A stretch of DNA of 64,000 bases from Tenacibaculum sp. 190524A05c. Lineage in GTDB: Bacteria; Bacteroidota; Bacteroidia; Flavobacteriales; Flavobacteriaceae. Made by a program: the position numbers and the translations under genes. Shown here piece by piece: positions 53,781 through 63,978 of the stretch (position 1 is its first letter; each line of letters begins with the position of its first letter). The notes beneath the pieces are model-generated. The model had not been told where the DNA came from, made no database searches, and saw nothing but the letters and a program-made list of their open reading frames with translations. The DNA lies in the NCBI RefSeq assembly GCF_964036595.1, contig NZ_OZ038523.1, forward strand, positions 1,866,501-1,930,500, read 5' to 3'.

Positions 53781-55742
53781 ATGAAACAATTGTTCATACT
53801 TGTATTTTTTTTAGGATGTTTAGGAACTTTCGCTCAATTTAGAACTGTAAATGGAGGATTTGGAGGTTCTGGAGTAAATAGAGTTAATGATTCTATTTCT
53901 AGTGATGAAATTAGCGTAAAATTAAGTGGAAAGACAAAGTATACGGATTACAAAGTCATCAATCTAAAAAAACGAGATACAATTTATATTGATACTACTT
54001 TAAATATTCAAAAAGAATACACTCATAACTTTAGAAGAAAAGATAATTTTGAATTATTGTCTTTTCACAACCAAGGACAAACCTTTAACTCATTAGGATA
54101 TAACTTTAGAAATATTTCTGAATTTCCAGATATCGGTTTTAATGCGAAACAGTTTAATTATTTAAACATTGATGATATCGATTATTATCGTGTTCCGACA
54201 CCAACTACTGAAATAATGTACAAAACTGGTCAAGAACAAGGTCAAGTGCTGGATGCTTTATTTACTTTCAATTTATCAAAGCGATTAAACCTGAGTTTTG
54301 CCTACAGAGGTTTAAGATCATTAGGACAATATCGCCGTTCATTATCAAGTACAGGGAATTTTAGAGCAACTATGACATATAGTACTCCTAAGGATCAATA
54401 CAATGTTCGAACACATTTAACCACTCAAGATTTTACTAATGAAGAAAATGGTGGACTAACAACTGAATCTTTAAATAATTTTCTATCTAATGACCCTAAC
54501 TTTACTGACAGAGGAAGATTAGATGTGAACTTAACAGATTCGGAAAGCTTATTCGATGGAACTCGTTTTTATTTAGATCATAATTTTAAACTTTTTAATA
54601 GTAAAGACACGACAAATACAAAGAACTTTACCAATTTAAAAGTTGGACATAAACTTCATTATGAGAAAAAGTTCTTCACTTTTGAACAGGGAAATGTTAC
54701 TACCACAGCATTTGGAGAAGCCAGTAAAACTTCAGGTGAAGTAAGAGAATCATCAGATTATAGATTAATTAATAATCAAGGATACTTAGAATTCAATTCT
54801 AAATATGTTTTAGGTAGATTTAGAGTAAAAGCAAATTACACTACCGTAAATTATGGCTATGATACTATTTACAATAGTAACATATTAATAAATAAAAAAC
54901 GTTTAACTGGTGACGCCATTGCTTTAGGTGCAGACTGGAACGGAAGAGTCGGAAATTTTAAAGTTAATGCAAATGCTCTTGTAACTCCGGGTAGCGGATA
55001 TTTAGCAGGAAATCACTTTAGTGGTGAAGCTATTTATGAAAAAGATAGTGTATTTAAAGTAAAAGGAACAGTATTACTTACATCAAAAGCTCCTAGTTTT
55101 AATACTCAATTTTTCCAAAGTGTTTATAACAAGTATAACTGGGAAAATAATTTCACAAATATCGACACAAGAAATCTCGGATTTTCTTTTAAATCGAAAT
55201 GGGGAAATGCGAGTGTTGATTTTACGAACATTGAAGATTACGTATACTTTGATACAGACAGTTTACCAAAGCAATTTAATGGCTCTATAACTTACTTAAA
55301 AGTGAAAGCAAATAAAGAGTTTAAGTTTTTCAAGAAGTTTGCGTTAAACAACACTATAATGTATCAAAATGTATCTAGTGGTAGCGAAGTATTCCGAGTT
55401 CCTGAATTTGTAACTAGAAATACATTATACTACACAGATCATTGGTTTAAAGGCAATCCTTTAGAAGTACAAATTGGAGCTACGTTTAAATATTTCATGA
55501 AGTTTAGAGCAAATGCTCATAATCCATTATTAGGTGAATTTATTCTACAAAATGATACCGAAATAGGATTCCCAGCGGTAGATGTATTTTTTAATGCGAA
55601 AGTGAGAAGAACTCGAATCTTCTTTAAAATTGATAATATAAGTTCCAACTTTTTACAAGACAAAAACTATTTTTCTGCACCTAGTCATCCATACAGAGAT
55701 ATGTCAATTCGTTTTGGTTTAGTGTGGAACTGGTTCATCTAA
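53781..55742 (+). CDS. Putative porin (beta-barrel outer-membrane protein)
   Basis: The 653-aa protein has a signal peptide (cleavage near GTFAQ) and the pattern of the Bacteroidota putative porin family: DTTLNIQKEYTHNFRRKDNFELL, then FNARYFGRD-like turns, dense aromatic beta strands and a C-terminus RDMSIRFGLVWNWFI. It should form an outer-membrane pore; the substrate is unknown. A small membrane protein gene follows after three bases. Confidence 0.83.
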   Translation: MKQLFILVFFLGCLGTFAQFRTVNGGFGGSGVNRVNDSISSDEISVKLSGKTKYTDYKVINLKKRDTIYIDTTLNIQKEYTHNFRRKDNFELLSFHNQGQTFNSLGYNFRNISEFPDIGFNAKQFNYLNIDDIDYYRVPTPTTEIMYKTGQEQGQVLDALFTFNLSKRLNLSFAYRGLRSLGQYRRSLSSTGNFRATMTYSTPKDQYNVRTHLTTQDFTNEENGGLTTESLNNFLSNDPNFTDRGRLDVNLTDSESLFDGTRFYLDHNFKLFNSKDTTNTKNFTNLKVGHKLHYEKKFFTFEQGNVTTTAFGEASKTSGEVRESSDYRLINNQGYLEFNSKYVLGRFRVKANYTTVNYGYDTIYNSNILINKKRLTGDAIALGADWNGRVGNFKVNANALVTPGSGYLAGNHFSGEAIYEKDSVFKVKGTVLLTSKAPSFNTQFFQSVYNKYNWENNFTNIDTRNLGFSFKSKWGNASVDFTNIEDYVYFDTDSLPKQFNGSITYLKVKANKEFKFFKKFALNNTIMYQNVSSGSEVFRVPEFVTRNTLYYTDHWFKGNPLEVQIGATFKYFMKFRANAHNPLLGEFILQNDTEIGFPAVDVFFNAKVRRTRIFFKIDNISSNFLQDKNYFSAPSHPYRDMSIRFGLVWNWFI

Positions 55743-55745
55743 CTC

Positions 55746-55985
55746 ATGAAAGAATCCATAAAAAAATCATGGCTTTTATTCTTAATTGCTAGTCTTTCTT
55801 TAGGATTAGCTCCTTTTAAAGAACCTCATATTTTAGGAAAATTGAAATGGATAGCCGGCGGTAATGCTTTTAGCGGTAATGAAGCAATGAAGCTCATGGA
55901 TTGGTTTGACACCTTTTTACACGGAATGCCGTGGATATTATTGCTAACATCCATCACATTAAACATCTTTTCTAAAAGTAAATAA
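55746..55985 (+). CDS. Small two-helix membrane protein
   Basis: The 79-aa protein has hydrophobic segments near residues 9-20 and 61-74 with the motif KEPHILGKLKWIAGG and WFDTFLHGMPWI between them. It is commonly found in this phylum with no role assigned. It is in a two-gene transcript with the porin gene. Confidence 0.65.
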   Translation: MKESIKKSWLLFLIASLSLGLAPFKEPHILGKLKWIAGGNAFSGNEAMKLMDWFDTFLHGMPWILLLTSITLNIFSKSK

Positions 55986-55996
55986 TTCAGATACTT

Positions 55997-56428
55997 TTAA
56001 TACTCAATAAGTGTCCCAAAAAAAGACTTAGGTAAAATCCAAGTATACAATACTCTTACAATCAATTTCCAGTCATTTTTATAAGCGGGCTTCCATTGCA
56101 AATTTTTAGGATAAACAATACAGTCTACTTTTCCATAATGATCTTCATATGAAAACTTGTCAAAATACAAGTCACCAGTTAATCGGGTTCCACAGAGATT
56201 TTCTATTAAATCAATATTGGAAGTATGAAATAATGGTAATACATACTTTTGATACTCTTTATCGATAAAAAGGAGATAGGCCTCTTCATCATCAATCACT
56301 AATCTAGGGGATAAAATAATATACCTAATTTCTGAAATTGATAATTTAAAAGGCTTACAATATAAATACAGTCCTATTTCTTTACTAGTTCCAGTATATT
56401 CAATTATACCTTCCCTAATAGAAATCAT
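55997..56428 (-). CDS. Hypothetical protein downstream of nhaC
   Basis: The 143-aa protein has mostly beta-type sequence and no signal peptide or membrane segment. No family is recognised. The ATG at 56428 lies one base after the NhaC stop (TAG-T-ATG), so the two are co-translated or tightly linked. A TTG at 56443 inside nhaC is a less likely start. Confidence 0.6.
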   Translation of the reverse strand: MISIREGIIEYTGTSKEIGLYLYCKPFKLSISEIRYIILSPRLVIDDEEAYLLFIDKEYQKYVLPLFHTSNIDLIENLCGTRLTGDLYFDKFSYEDHYGKVDCIVYPKNLQWKPAYKNDWKLIVRVLYTWILPKSFFGTLIEY

Positions 56429-56429
56429 A

Positions 56430-57914
56430 CTAAGATTTAGCAAGCTGTCTAATTTTAATCCTGAAAGCAGCGAAGATTAACGTCATAAATGGACTTAACC
56501 AGTTAAACATAGCGTAAAAAGCGTAATCTACAACTGGTACACCTAAAACACCTGAATGATAAGCTCCACAAGTATTCCAAGGAATTAACACAGATGTAAC
56601 TGTTCCTGAATCTTCTAAAGTTCTACTTAAATTTTCTGGAGCTAACCCTTTGTCTTTAAAAGCTTGTGCATACATTTTTCCTGGAACAACTAATGCTAAG
56701 TATTGATCTGATGCAGTTACGTTTAATCCAATACATGTACATACTGTACTTGCGAATAATCCAAATATACTATCGAATAAATTCAACATAAAACTACTAA
56801 TCTTTGCTAAAGCTCCAATGGCGTCCATAATACCTCCAAAAACCATTGCACATAAAATTAACCATATTGTGCCAAGCATTTTCTTCATTCCTCCAGCAGT
56901 AAATAAATCTTTTAGAACTTCATTATCGGTTGCAACAGAAGTATCAACTGTAATTGCTGTCATTACTCCTTTATAAGCTGAATTAAAATCTAATTTTTCT
57001 ACCCCCGCTACTTGAGCAACTACCTGAGGTTGAAAAATAAGCGCAAAAATCCCTCCTAAAATAGTACCTACTAATAAAGCGATTAATGGTGGTGTTTTTT
57101 TAATAATTAAAACAACAACAACAATCGGAACTATAAATAGTAAAGGTGTAATATTAAAAGCCTTATCAATATCAGCAATCATTTGTCCAGTATTCGCTTC
57201 TCCAGAAGCTGACTGTGCAAATCCTAATATCAAAAAGAAAATAAAAGTTACAATAAAAGTTGGTACTGTCGTATACGCCATATATTTAATATGAGTAAAT
57301 AAATCAGTACCTGCCATTGCAGGTGCTAAATTTGTAGTATCTGACATTGGAGACATTTTATCTCCAAAATATGCTCCAGAAAGTACAGCTCCCGCAGTCA
57401 TTCCTAATGAAATATCTAAAGCTCCACCGATTCCAATTAATGCGATACCTACAGTTGCGGCAGTTGTCCATGAACTACCTGTAGCAACAGAAATTACAGC
57501 ACAAATAATTAAACATGCTACCAAGAAAATTGTAGGATTTAAAACTTGTAATCCATAGTAAATCATAGAAGGAATAATCCCACTAATCAACCAAGTCCCT
57601 GCCAAGGCTCCAACCATTAATAAAATCAAAATTGCACTCGCTGTGGATTTCACATTCTCTGCGACCTCATCCATCATGAGTTGAAAACTTACTTTATTTT
57701 TGAAACCAACAATCGCTGCAACAACACCACCTATCAATAAAATGAATTGATTACTTCCACTTAAAGCATCATCTCCAAAAACATAAACGTTGTAAGCTAA
57801 CATTCCAATTAATGCAAAAACTGGTATAATAGCTTCCCAAATTGATAGATTTTTATTCTGCTGTATTTTTTGATCTTGAATTTTTATTTCAGAACCCTTG
57901 TTAGTTTCTCCCAT
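56430..57914 (-). CDS. nhaC: NhaC-family Na+/H+ antiporter
   Basis: The 494-aa protein has about 11 hydrophobic segments and NhaC motifs ATGSSWTTAATVGIAL, GAYFGDKMSPMSDTTNLA and LEDSGTVTSVLIPWNTCGAY. It exchanges Na+ for H+ in the inner membrane, fitting a marine lifestyle. It is divergent from the membrane hydrolase gene. A small protein of unknown function follows. Confidence 0.92.
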   Translation of the reverse strand: MGETNKGSEIKIQDQKIQQNKNLSIWEAIIPVFALIGMLAYNVYVFGDDALSGSNQFILLIGGVVAAIVGFKNKVSFQLMMDEVAENVKSTASAILILLMVGALAGTWLISGIIPSMIYYGLQVLNPTIFLVACLIICAVISVATGSSWTTAATVGIALIGIGGALDISLGMTAGAVLSGAYFGDKMSPMSDTTNLAPAMAGTDLFTHIKYMAYTTVPTFIVTFIFFLILGFAQSASGEANTGQMIADIDKAFNITPLLFIVPIVVVVLIIKKTPPLIALLVGTILGGIFALIFQPQVVAQVAGVEKLDFNSAYKGVMTAITVDTSVATDNEVLKDLFTAGGMKKMLGTIWLILCAMVFGGIMDAIGALAKISSFMLNLFDSIFGLFASTVCTCIGLNVTASDQYLALVVPGKMYAQAFKDKGLAPENLSRTLEDSGTVTSVLIPWNTCGAYHSGVLGVPVVDYAFYAMFNWLSPFMTLIFAAFRIKIRQLAKS

Positions 57915-57995
57915 TGGTTGATTATTTTGGTTTGTAATGTTACGATTTTGTTAAGACTTACGCAAGTGAAAACCGTTTGCTACTTTTGTATACAT

Positions 57996-59024
57996 ATGGA
58001 TTCATTAACGCAAATAGTTTTAGGAGCTGCCTGTGGTGAAATTGCTCTAGGAAAGAAGATTGGAAATAAAGCTTTATTGTTTGGTGCGATAGGAGGAACA
58101 ATTCCCGATTTAGATGTATTTATTGGAAATCTTTTTTACTCTAATACTATCGATCAGTTGATATTTCATAGAGGCTTTATGCATTCCATTCCGTTCGCAA
58201 TACTTGCTGCATTTGGTTTTGGTTATCTGATACATTGGTTATATAATACCGGTAAAAGAAAAGACACAACAACTCGAAAAGATTGGGTTTGGTTATTCTT
58301 ACTTTCTATTTTAACTCATCCTATTCTTGATTGTTTTACACCTTATGGAACACAACTATTTTTACCTTTTTCAGATTATAGAGTTGCATTTAATAATATC
58401 GCTGTAGCCGATCCATTATACACTTTACCTTTTTTAATCAGTTTGATTGTTCTTATGTTTTATAAAAGAGGGAGTGTAAAACGAAATTGGTGGCTTAAAG
58501 CTGGAATTTACGTTAGCTCTGCATACATGATATTAACTATTATGAATAAATTCTATATCGACAGTGTTTTTAAAAAATCATTTAAACAGGCTGGAATTGA
58601 ATATTCAAGATTTACCGTACAACCATCTCTCTTAAATAATATTTTATGGTATGGTGTTGCTGAAACAGATTCAGACTATAAAGTGGGTTACTATTCAATT
58701 TTAGATAAGAATTCCGTTGCTACAGATTTTATTTCTGTTCCTAAGAATCAGGATTTATTGGATATGAACGATATTGATTTGAAAAAACTAACCTGGTTCA
58801 GTAATCAATATTACAACTTAACTTCATTACCTGACGGAGAGTTTCGTTACAACGATTTACGATATCCATTAATTCAGAATGATGCTAATAGTAGTTCTGT
58901 TTTTGGTTTTCGTTTGTATAAGAATGGAAATCGTTGGGAATATAAAAATGATGCTGAACGTTTTAAAAACACTTCTCCTTCAGAATTATTTAGTTCTATT
59001 TGGGAAAGAATGAAAGGAAAATAA
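57996..59024 (+). CDS. Membrane-bound metal-dependent hydrolase (YdjM family)
   Basis: The 342-aa protein begins MDSLTQIVLGAACGEIALGKKIG, the family start, and has GTIPDLDVFIG, FHRGFMHSI and LTHPILDCFTPYGT with the metal-binding Asp and His residues. Several membrane helices follow, then a soluble C-terminal part of about 120 residues. Function is uncertain. The frame is open from 57870 but the ATG at 57996 is the natural start; TACTTTTG 10 bp upstream matches the -7 box. Confidence 0.85.
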   Translation: MDSLTQIVLGAACGEIALGKKIGNKALLFGAIGGTIPDLDVFIGNLFYSNTIDQLIFHRGFMHSIPFAILAAFGFGYLIHWLYNTGKRKDTTTRKDWVWLFLLSILTHPILDCFTPYGTQLFLPFSDYRVAFNNIAVADPLYTLPFLISLIVLMFYKRGSVKRNWWLKAGIYVSSAYMILTIMNKFYIDSVFKKSFKQAGIEYSRFTVQPSLLNNILWYGVAETDSDYKVGYYSILDKNSVATDFISVPKNQDLLDMNDIDLKKLTWFSNQYYNLTSLPDGEFRYNDLRYPLIQNDANSSSVFGFRLYKNGNRWEYKNDAERFKNTSPSELFSSIWERMKGK

Positions 59025-59055
59025 AAAGCCTCAATTCAACATTGAGACTTTTATT
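59025..59055. terminator. Bidirectional terminator between hydrolase and PLP-enzyme genes
   Basis: CTCAAT / ATTGAG with a 5-nt loop and A- and T-rich flanks that extend the stem. It fits both convergent genes. Confidence 0.7.
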
Positions 59056-59063
59056 TTGTATTA

Positions 59064-60281
59064 TTAAACGAAGCTTTCTTCTTTTAAAACTCCTACTTGC
59101 TGCATACAAGATTTCATCATTTCATATGTTCGTTCAATATCATTATCTAATCCTATTGAAAAACGAATAAGTCCATCTGTCAATCCCATATCAGCTTGTT
59201 CTTCTTCTGGTATTTCTGATGAAGTTGACGAACCTGGGGCAGAGAATAATGTTTTGTAAAATCCTAAACTAACTGCTAAATACCCTAAGTTTTTATTCTG
59301 CATAAGCTCCATAAGCTCATTCGCTTTATCTAATGAACCAACATCTATAGTCAACATTCCTCCATAACCGTATTCTTCATTTATCATAGATGAAAATAAC
59401 TCATGAGAAGGATGTGATGCTAAACCTGGATAAACCGTTTTCAATCCATCTGCTTCAAATTTTTGAGCCAAATACATCGCATTTTTACTGTGCTGCTTCA
59501 TACGAATATGTAAAGTTCTCATATTCTTTAAAATTGAAGACGCTCTTAAACTATCCATAGTAGAACCTAATAACATACAAGCTCCATCGTTTACGTTTCT
59601 TAAATCGTCTATAAATTGCTGTGTGCCGCAAACTACTCCACCAACAGTATCTGATGATCCATTGATAAACTTAGTTAAACTATGCACAACAACATCTGCT
59701 CCTAATTGAGCTGGTGCAATAGACAACGGCGAAAACGTGTTATCAACAACTAATTTCAAATTGTATTTTTTCGCTAGTGCTGCTAATCCACGAATATCTG
59801 CAACTTCTAATAATGGGTTACTCACAGACTCACAATACAATACTTTAGTGTTTTCTGTAATGGCATTTTCTACAACATCCAATTTAGTAATGTCAACAAA
59901 AGTTGTATTGATATTTAATTTTGGAGTAAAATTCTTCAAAAAAGCATAGGTTCCTCCATAAATTGTTCTACTTGAAACGATATGATCACCAGCTCCACAT
60001 AATTGCATTAACACTGGAGTGATTGCTCCCATTCCCGATCCTGCCACATTTGCAGTTTCTGTACCTTCCATTTCTGCCAATGCTTCACCTAAGTATAAAT
60101 TTGAAGGAGAAGTATGACGAGAATATAAATAACATCCATCAGCGTTTCCTTCAAAGGTATCGAACATTGTTTTTGCAGAAAGAAAAGTATATGTTGAAGA
60201 ATCTGATATAGATGGATTTACACCTCCAAACTCTCCAAAGTATTGTAAATCTTGAATTTTATTAGCTGGTTTAAATTTCAT
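59064..60281 (-). CDS. Trans-sulfuration (Cys/Met metabolism) PLP enzyme
   Basis: The 405-aa protein has the family fold with the PLP Lys in HSLTKF (K204), the YSRHTSPS phosphate-binding segment and AGSGMGAI. Family reactions are cystathionine gamma-synthase, gamma-lyase or methionine gamma-lyase. The motif YGGTYAF (108-114) has Gly where methionine gamma-lyases have a special Cys, so that name would be unsafe. An Lrp/AsnC regulator is divergent beside it. ATG 60281 is chosen over an upstream TTG. Confidence 0.88.
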   Translation of the reverse strand: MKFKPANKIQDLQYFGEFGGVNPSISDSSTYTFLSAKTMFDTFEGNADGCYLYSRHTSPSNLYLGEALAEMEGTETANVAGSGMGAITPVLMQLCGAGDHIVSSRTIYGGTYAFLKNFTPKLNINTTFVDITKLDVVENAITENTKVLYCESVSNPLLEVADIRGLAALAKKYNLKLVVDNTFSPLSIAPAQLGADVVVHSLTKFINGSSDTVGGVVCGTQQFIDDLRNVNDGACMLLGSTMDSLRASSILKNMRTLHIRMKQHSKNAMYLAQKFEADGLKTVYPGLASHPSHELFSSMINEEYGYGGMLTIDVGSLDKANELMELMQNKNLGYLAVSLGFYKTLFSAPGSSTSSEIPEEEQADMGLTDGLIRFSIGLDNDIERTYEMMKSCMQQVGVLKEESFV

Positions 60282-60305
60282 GAGTATAGGTTTTTGTTTT
60301 CTCAA

Positions 60306-60437
60306 AGCAACGTAAAAACCTAATTAAATTCAATATATTTAAATAAATACAGTTTTTTATTCACAAAAAACAAACTAAACCAGTTTAATATTCATTTTCA
60401 ATTAAAATAAACCTAACTTTATAGAAATATTTTCAAT
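60306..60437. promoter_or_regulatory. Divergent promoter region, PLP enzyme and Lrp/AsnC gene
   Basis: A 156-bp AT-rich spacer separates the two divergent genes (60282-60437). Regulation by the neighbouring Lrp/AsnC protein is expected from gene arrangement. I see no unambiguous palindromic operator or full promoter. Confidence 0.35.
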
Positions 60438-60896
60438 ATGAAACTTGACAACATTGACAAAAAACTTATAAATCTACTTCAGGAAGATAGTAAACGTACT
60501 AATAAACAACTGTCGTTATTACTAAATTTATCTGTTACTGCAGTTTTTGAACGAATCAAAAAATTAGAACGCGCAGAAATAATTACTCGATATATAGCTC
60601 AAGTAAATCCTAAAAAAGTAGATAAGTCTTTTATTGTGTTTTGCCAAGTAAAACTAATTCAACATTCAAGAGAATATTTATCTGTTTTTGAAAGTGAAAT
60701 TTTAAAACTAGATGAAGTCTCAGAATGTTTTCATATTAGTGGAGACTATGATTATGTCTTAAAAATCTATGTAAAGGACATGGAAGAATATAGAGAGTTC
60801 ATGGTAAATAAACTTACCACAATTAAACATATTGGTAGTACACAAAGTTCATTTATGATTGGTGAAGTTAAAAACTCAGCTAAAATCAACGTATAA
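60438..60896 (+). CDS. Lrp/AsnC family transcriptional regulator
   Basis: The 152-aa protein has an N-terminal HTH (DNIDKKLINLLQEDSKRTNKQL and VTAVFERIKKLERAEII) and the RAM ligand domain (ECFHISGDYDYVLKIYVKDMEEYREFM). Such proteins sense amino acids. Divergence from the trans-sulfuration enzyme gene suggests that it controls it. A terminator follows. Confidence 0.92.
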   Translation: MKLDNIDKKLINLLQEDSKRTNKQLSLLLNLSVTAVFERIKKLERAEIITRYIAQVNPKKVDKSFIVFCQVKLIQHSREYLSVFESEILKLDEVSECFHISGDYDYVLKIYVKDMEEYREFMVNKLTTIKHIGSTQSSFMIGEVKNSAKINV

Positions 60897-60922
60897 AAAA
60901 AGCCATTGCTTTCACAATGGCT
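60895..60922. terminator. Terminator between the Lrp/AsnC gene and hppA
   Basis: A perfect 8-bp stem AGCCATTG / CAATGGCT with a 6-nt loop. On the minus strand it is followed by T7, so it best serves hppA, but it may also stop the Lrp transcript. Confidence 0.75.
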
Positions 60923-60943
60923 CTATATATTCAAAAGAAAGTA

Positions 60944-63277
60944 CTATTCATGTTTTTGAATTTCCTTCTTTACTTCTTCATCAGTTCCTGTAACTTCTTT
61001 AACTTCAGTTTTTGTTTCTCCGTTTTCAGTAGTTTTAACAGTGATTTTTGCCTTTACTTGATCTCCACCAGCTTCTTTCATTTCAACTCTAATCTCTTTA
61101 GCAGTTTTTTCAGCATGAGTGTTTGCTGAATGTCCTCCTAAAATTGGAGCAATTACTAAACCTACTAAACAAGTTAACTTAATTAAGATATTCATTGATG
61201 GTCCAGAAGTATCTTTAAATGGATCTCCAACTGTATCTCCAGTAACTGCAGCCTTATGAGCATCAGAACCTTTAAATGTCATCTCTCCATTAATTTCAAC
61301 TCCTGCTTCAAATGATTTTTTAGCATTATCCCAAGCTCCTCCAGCGTTATTCTGGAAAATAGCCCACATTACACCACTAACACAAACACCAGCCATGTAT
61401 CCTCCTAAAGGTTCAGCACCAAATAAAAGACCAATAATAATTGGAGTAATTATGGTAATTAAACCTGGTAAAATCATTTCTTTTAATGCTGCTTTTGTAG
61501 AAATATCAACACACTTTGCATAATCTGGAGTTCCAGTTCCTTCCATAATACCAGGAATTTCTTTGAACTGACGACGAACTTCTTGTACCATTTCCATTGC
61601 CGCTTTACCTACAGACTCCATCGCTAATGCTGAGAAAATTACTGGAATCATACCTCCGACAAATAACATTGCTAAAACATCTGCCTTAAAAATATTAATA
61701 CCGTCAATTCCCGTGAATGTAACATATGCAGCAAATAAAGCTAAAGCCGTTAAAGCAGCTGAAGCAATTGCAAATCCTTTTCCTACAGCCGCAGTAGTAT
61801 TTCCTACAGAATCTAAAATATCTGTTCTTTCACGAACGTGGTCTTCTAATTCACTCATTTCCGCAACTCCACCAGCATTATCTGCAATCGGTCCGAATGC
61901 GTCAATTGCTAATTGCATTGCTGTTGTCGCCATCATTGCAGAAGCTGCTAATGCTACACCATAAAATCCAGCAAGTGCATAAGATCCATAAATTGCCGCT
62001 GCGAATAAAATAACAGATAAAAATGTTGATTTCATTCCCACAGCTAATCCCGCAATAATATTTGTTGCTGCTCCAGTTGAACTATTTTTTACGATATCTA
62101 AAACTGGCTTTTTACCAAGACTAGTATAGTAAGCCGTTACTGTTGAAATTAATGCTCCAACTGCTAAACCTATCATACATGCATAAAACACATGGCGAGA
62201 AGGAACTTCTTGTAATCCTTCACCGAAATAATTCATTTGTAAAGTTTCAGGTAACATCCAACGAATTAAAAACCAACTCGCTACTAATGTAATTACAATT
62301 GATGCCCAGTTTCCTAGGTCTAAAGCTTTCTGAACCTCTGGTTCTTTAGCTGAATTATCTTTAATATTAACTAAGAATGTTCCTATAATAGAAGCTACAA
62401 TTCCAACACCAGCAATTACTAATGGCAATAAAATAGGTCCCATTCCATTGAAAGCATCAGTAAACTGAGCTGTAGTAGACATGTCTCTAATCAAATAGTT
62501 TCCTAAAACCATTGCAGCTAGTACAGTAGCAACATAACTACCAAATAAATCAGCTCCCATTCCTGCAACATCTCCTACATTATCACCCACATTATCAGCA
62601 ATAGTTGCTGGGTTTCTTGGATCATCTTCAGGAATTCCTGCTTCAACTTTCCCAACTAAATCTGCACCAACGTCAGCAGCTTTAGTATAAATACCTCCAC
62701 CAACTCTTGCAAATAAAGCAATACTCTCAGCTCCTAATGAGAAACCTGCTAAAGCTTCTAAGGCAATAGTCATTTCCTCATAAAAGTTTCCTTCACCTGT
62801 AACAAACATTGAAACGAATAATAAAAAGAAAAGACTTAATCCTAATACTGCTAAACCAGCAACACCTAATCCCATAACAGTTCCTCCACCAAAAGAAACT
62901 TGTAAAGCTTTTGGTAAACTTGTTTTTGCTGCTTCTGTAGTTCTTGCATTAGCATCCGTAGCTATTCTCATTCCAATATTACCTGCTAGTGCAGAAAAAA
63001 TCGCACCGATTATAAAAGCAATAACTATAATCCAGTGTGTAGTATCAACATATTGAGATATAAGGAATAGTGCAATTGAGGCGATAATTGAAAATATTAA
63101 AAGAAGTCTGTACTCCGCATTTAAAAATGCTAATGCTCCTTCTTTAATACTTTTAGAAATTGACTGCATTTTTTCATCTCCAGCATCTTGTTTCTTTACC
63201 CAAGACATTTTGATGAACATAAAAACAAGCCCTAAAACAGCCAATATAATTGGCACATACACTATGTTTGATTCCAT
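60944..63277 (-). CDS. hppA: Membrane-bound, K+-dependent ion-pumping pyrophosphatase
   Basis: The 777-aa protein has about 16 membrane segments. The pyrophosphate site is intact ([21 protein letters not shown] and [18 protein letters not shown]). The [10 protein letters not shown] segment (about 492-501) has Ala where K+-independent enzymes have Lys, so it should need K+. Ion pumped (H+ or Na+) was not resolved. A charged tail of about 60 residues (after [11 protein letters not shown]) extends beyond the usual end. ppa lies upstream, so both PPi-hydrolysing enzymes are neighbours. Confidence 0.94.
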   Translation of the reverse strand: MESNIVYVPIILAVLGLVFMFIKMSWVKKQDAGDEKMQSISKSIKEGALAFLNAEYRLLLIFSIIASIALFLISQYVDTTHWIIVIAFIIGAIFSALAGNIGMRIATDANARTTEAAKTSLPKALQVSFGGGTVMGLGVAGLAVLGLSLFFLLFVSMFVTGEGNFYEEMTIALEALAGFSLGAESIALFARVGGGIYTKAADVGADLVGKVEAGIPEDDPRNPATIADNVGDNVGDVAGMGADLFGSYVATVLAAMVLGNYLIRDMSTTAQFTDAFNGMGPILLPLVIAGVGIVASIIGTFLVNIKDNSAKEPEVQKALDLGNWASIVITLVASWFLIRWMLPETLQMNYFGEGLQEVPSRHVFYACMIGLAVGALISTVTAYYTSLGKKPVLDIVKNSSTGAATNIIAGLAVGMKSTFLSVILFAAAIYGSYALAGFYGVALAASAMMATTAMQLAIDAFGPIADNAGGVAEMSELEDHVRERTDILDSVGNTTAAVGKGFAIASAALTALALFAAYVTFTGIDGINIFKADVLAMLFVGGMIPVIFSALAMESVGKAAMEMVQEVRRQFKEIPGIMEGTGTPDYAKCVDISTKAALKEMILPGLITIITPIIIGLLFGAEPLGGYMAGVCVSGVMWAIFQNNAGGAWDNAKKSFEAGVEINGEMTFKGSDAHKAAVTGDTVGDPFKDTSGPSMNILIKLTCLVGLVIAPILGGHSANTHAEKTAKEIRVEMKEAGGDQVKAKITVKTTENGETKTEVKEVTGTDEEVKKEIQKHE

Positions 63278-63334
63278 AATTTTTAATTAATTGATTAGTT
63301 TATTGCCCTAAATATAACAAAATCAAACTCTAAA

Positions 63335-63366
63335 CAAAAAAAGCTCATTACTTAAGTAATGAGCTT
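63335..63366 (-). terminator. Terminator of ppa
   Basis: A 26-bp perfect palindrome (AAGCTCATTACTT and its complement) followed on the minus strand by a T run, about 20 bp after the ppa stop. Confidence 0.8.
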
Positions 63367-63387
63367 GAATATTTCGCAATTGGAATC

Positions 63388-63915
63388 TTAGATTTTAAAG
63401 CTTCCTTTTTCTTGGTGTTCGCTTTCTTGGTAACGAGCGATACACTTATCTAAAATGTCATACGCTTCGTCAGCATCTCCCCAACCTCCTACATCAACTT
63501 TTTTCTCTTCTAAATCTTTATATACTTGGAAAAAGTGAGTGATTTCTTTCTTACGGTGAGGGTTTAAATCAGATAAATCGTTGTACTTATTCCAAATTGG
63601 ATCTGAAACAGGAACACAAACGATTTTTTCATCTGGACCTTTTTCATCTGCCATATGGAATACACCGATTGGTTTTACTTCCATAACACACATTGGGAAA
63701 GTTGGCTCAGCTCCTAATACTAAAACATCTAAAGGATCTCCATCTAAAGCTAAAGTTTCTGGAATGAAACCATAGTCTCCTGGGTACATCATTGAAGAAA
63801 ATAACATCCTATCAAAACGGATTTTCTTTAAATCAAAATCGTACTCGTATTTATTTCTACTTCCTTTAGGTATTTCTATTAATACATCAACAGTTTGTTT
63901 CTCTTTTGCTGTCAT
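63388..63915 (-). CDS. ppa: Soluble inorganic pyrophosphatase, family I
   Basis: The 175-aa protein has the family I signature DGDPLDVLV with catalytic Asp residues, and KYEYD near the N-terminus. It hydrolyses PPi in the cytoplasm to drive biosynthesis. Its length is normal. hppA is downstream on the same strand but separated by a terminator, so the two are probably separate transcripts. Confidence 0.95.
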   Translation of the reverse strand: MTAKEKQTVDVLIEIPKGSRNKYEYDFDLKKIRFDRMLFSSMMYPGDYGFIPETLALDGDPLDVLVLGAEPTFPMCVMEVKPIGVFHMADEKGPDEKIVCVPVSDPIWNKYNDLSDLNPHRKKEITHFFQVYKDLEEKKVDVGGWGDADEAYDILDKCIARYQESEHQEKGSFKI

Positions 63916-63945
63916 AAATTTTACTTCGTTTCAAAAATCGGTTTG

Positions 63946-63978
63946 CAAAACTACGGATAAATTAGAGTTTACACACAA
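63946..63978 (-). promoter_or_regulatory. Promoter of ppa
   Basis: On the minus strand TTG (63976-63978) and TAGTTTTG (63946-63953), spaced by 22 nt, match the Bacteroidota promoter about 30 bp before the ATG. Confidence 0.5.

Noticed and set aside
59064..60281. Naming the PLP enzyme methionine gamma-lyase
   Set aside because: The characteristic Cys is Gly; family-level naming is safer.
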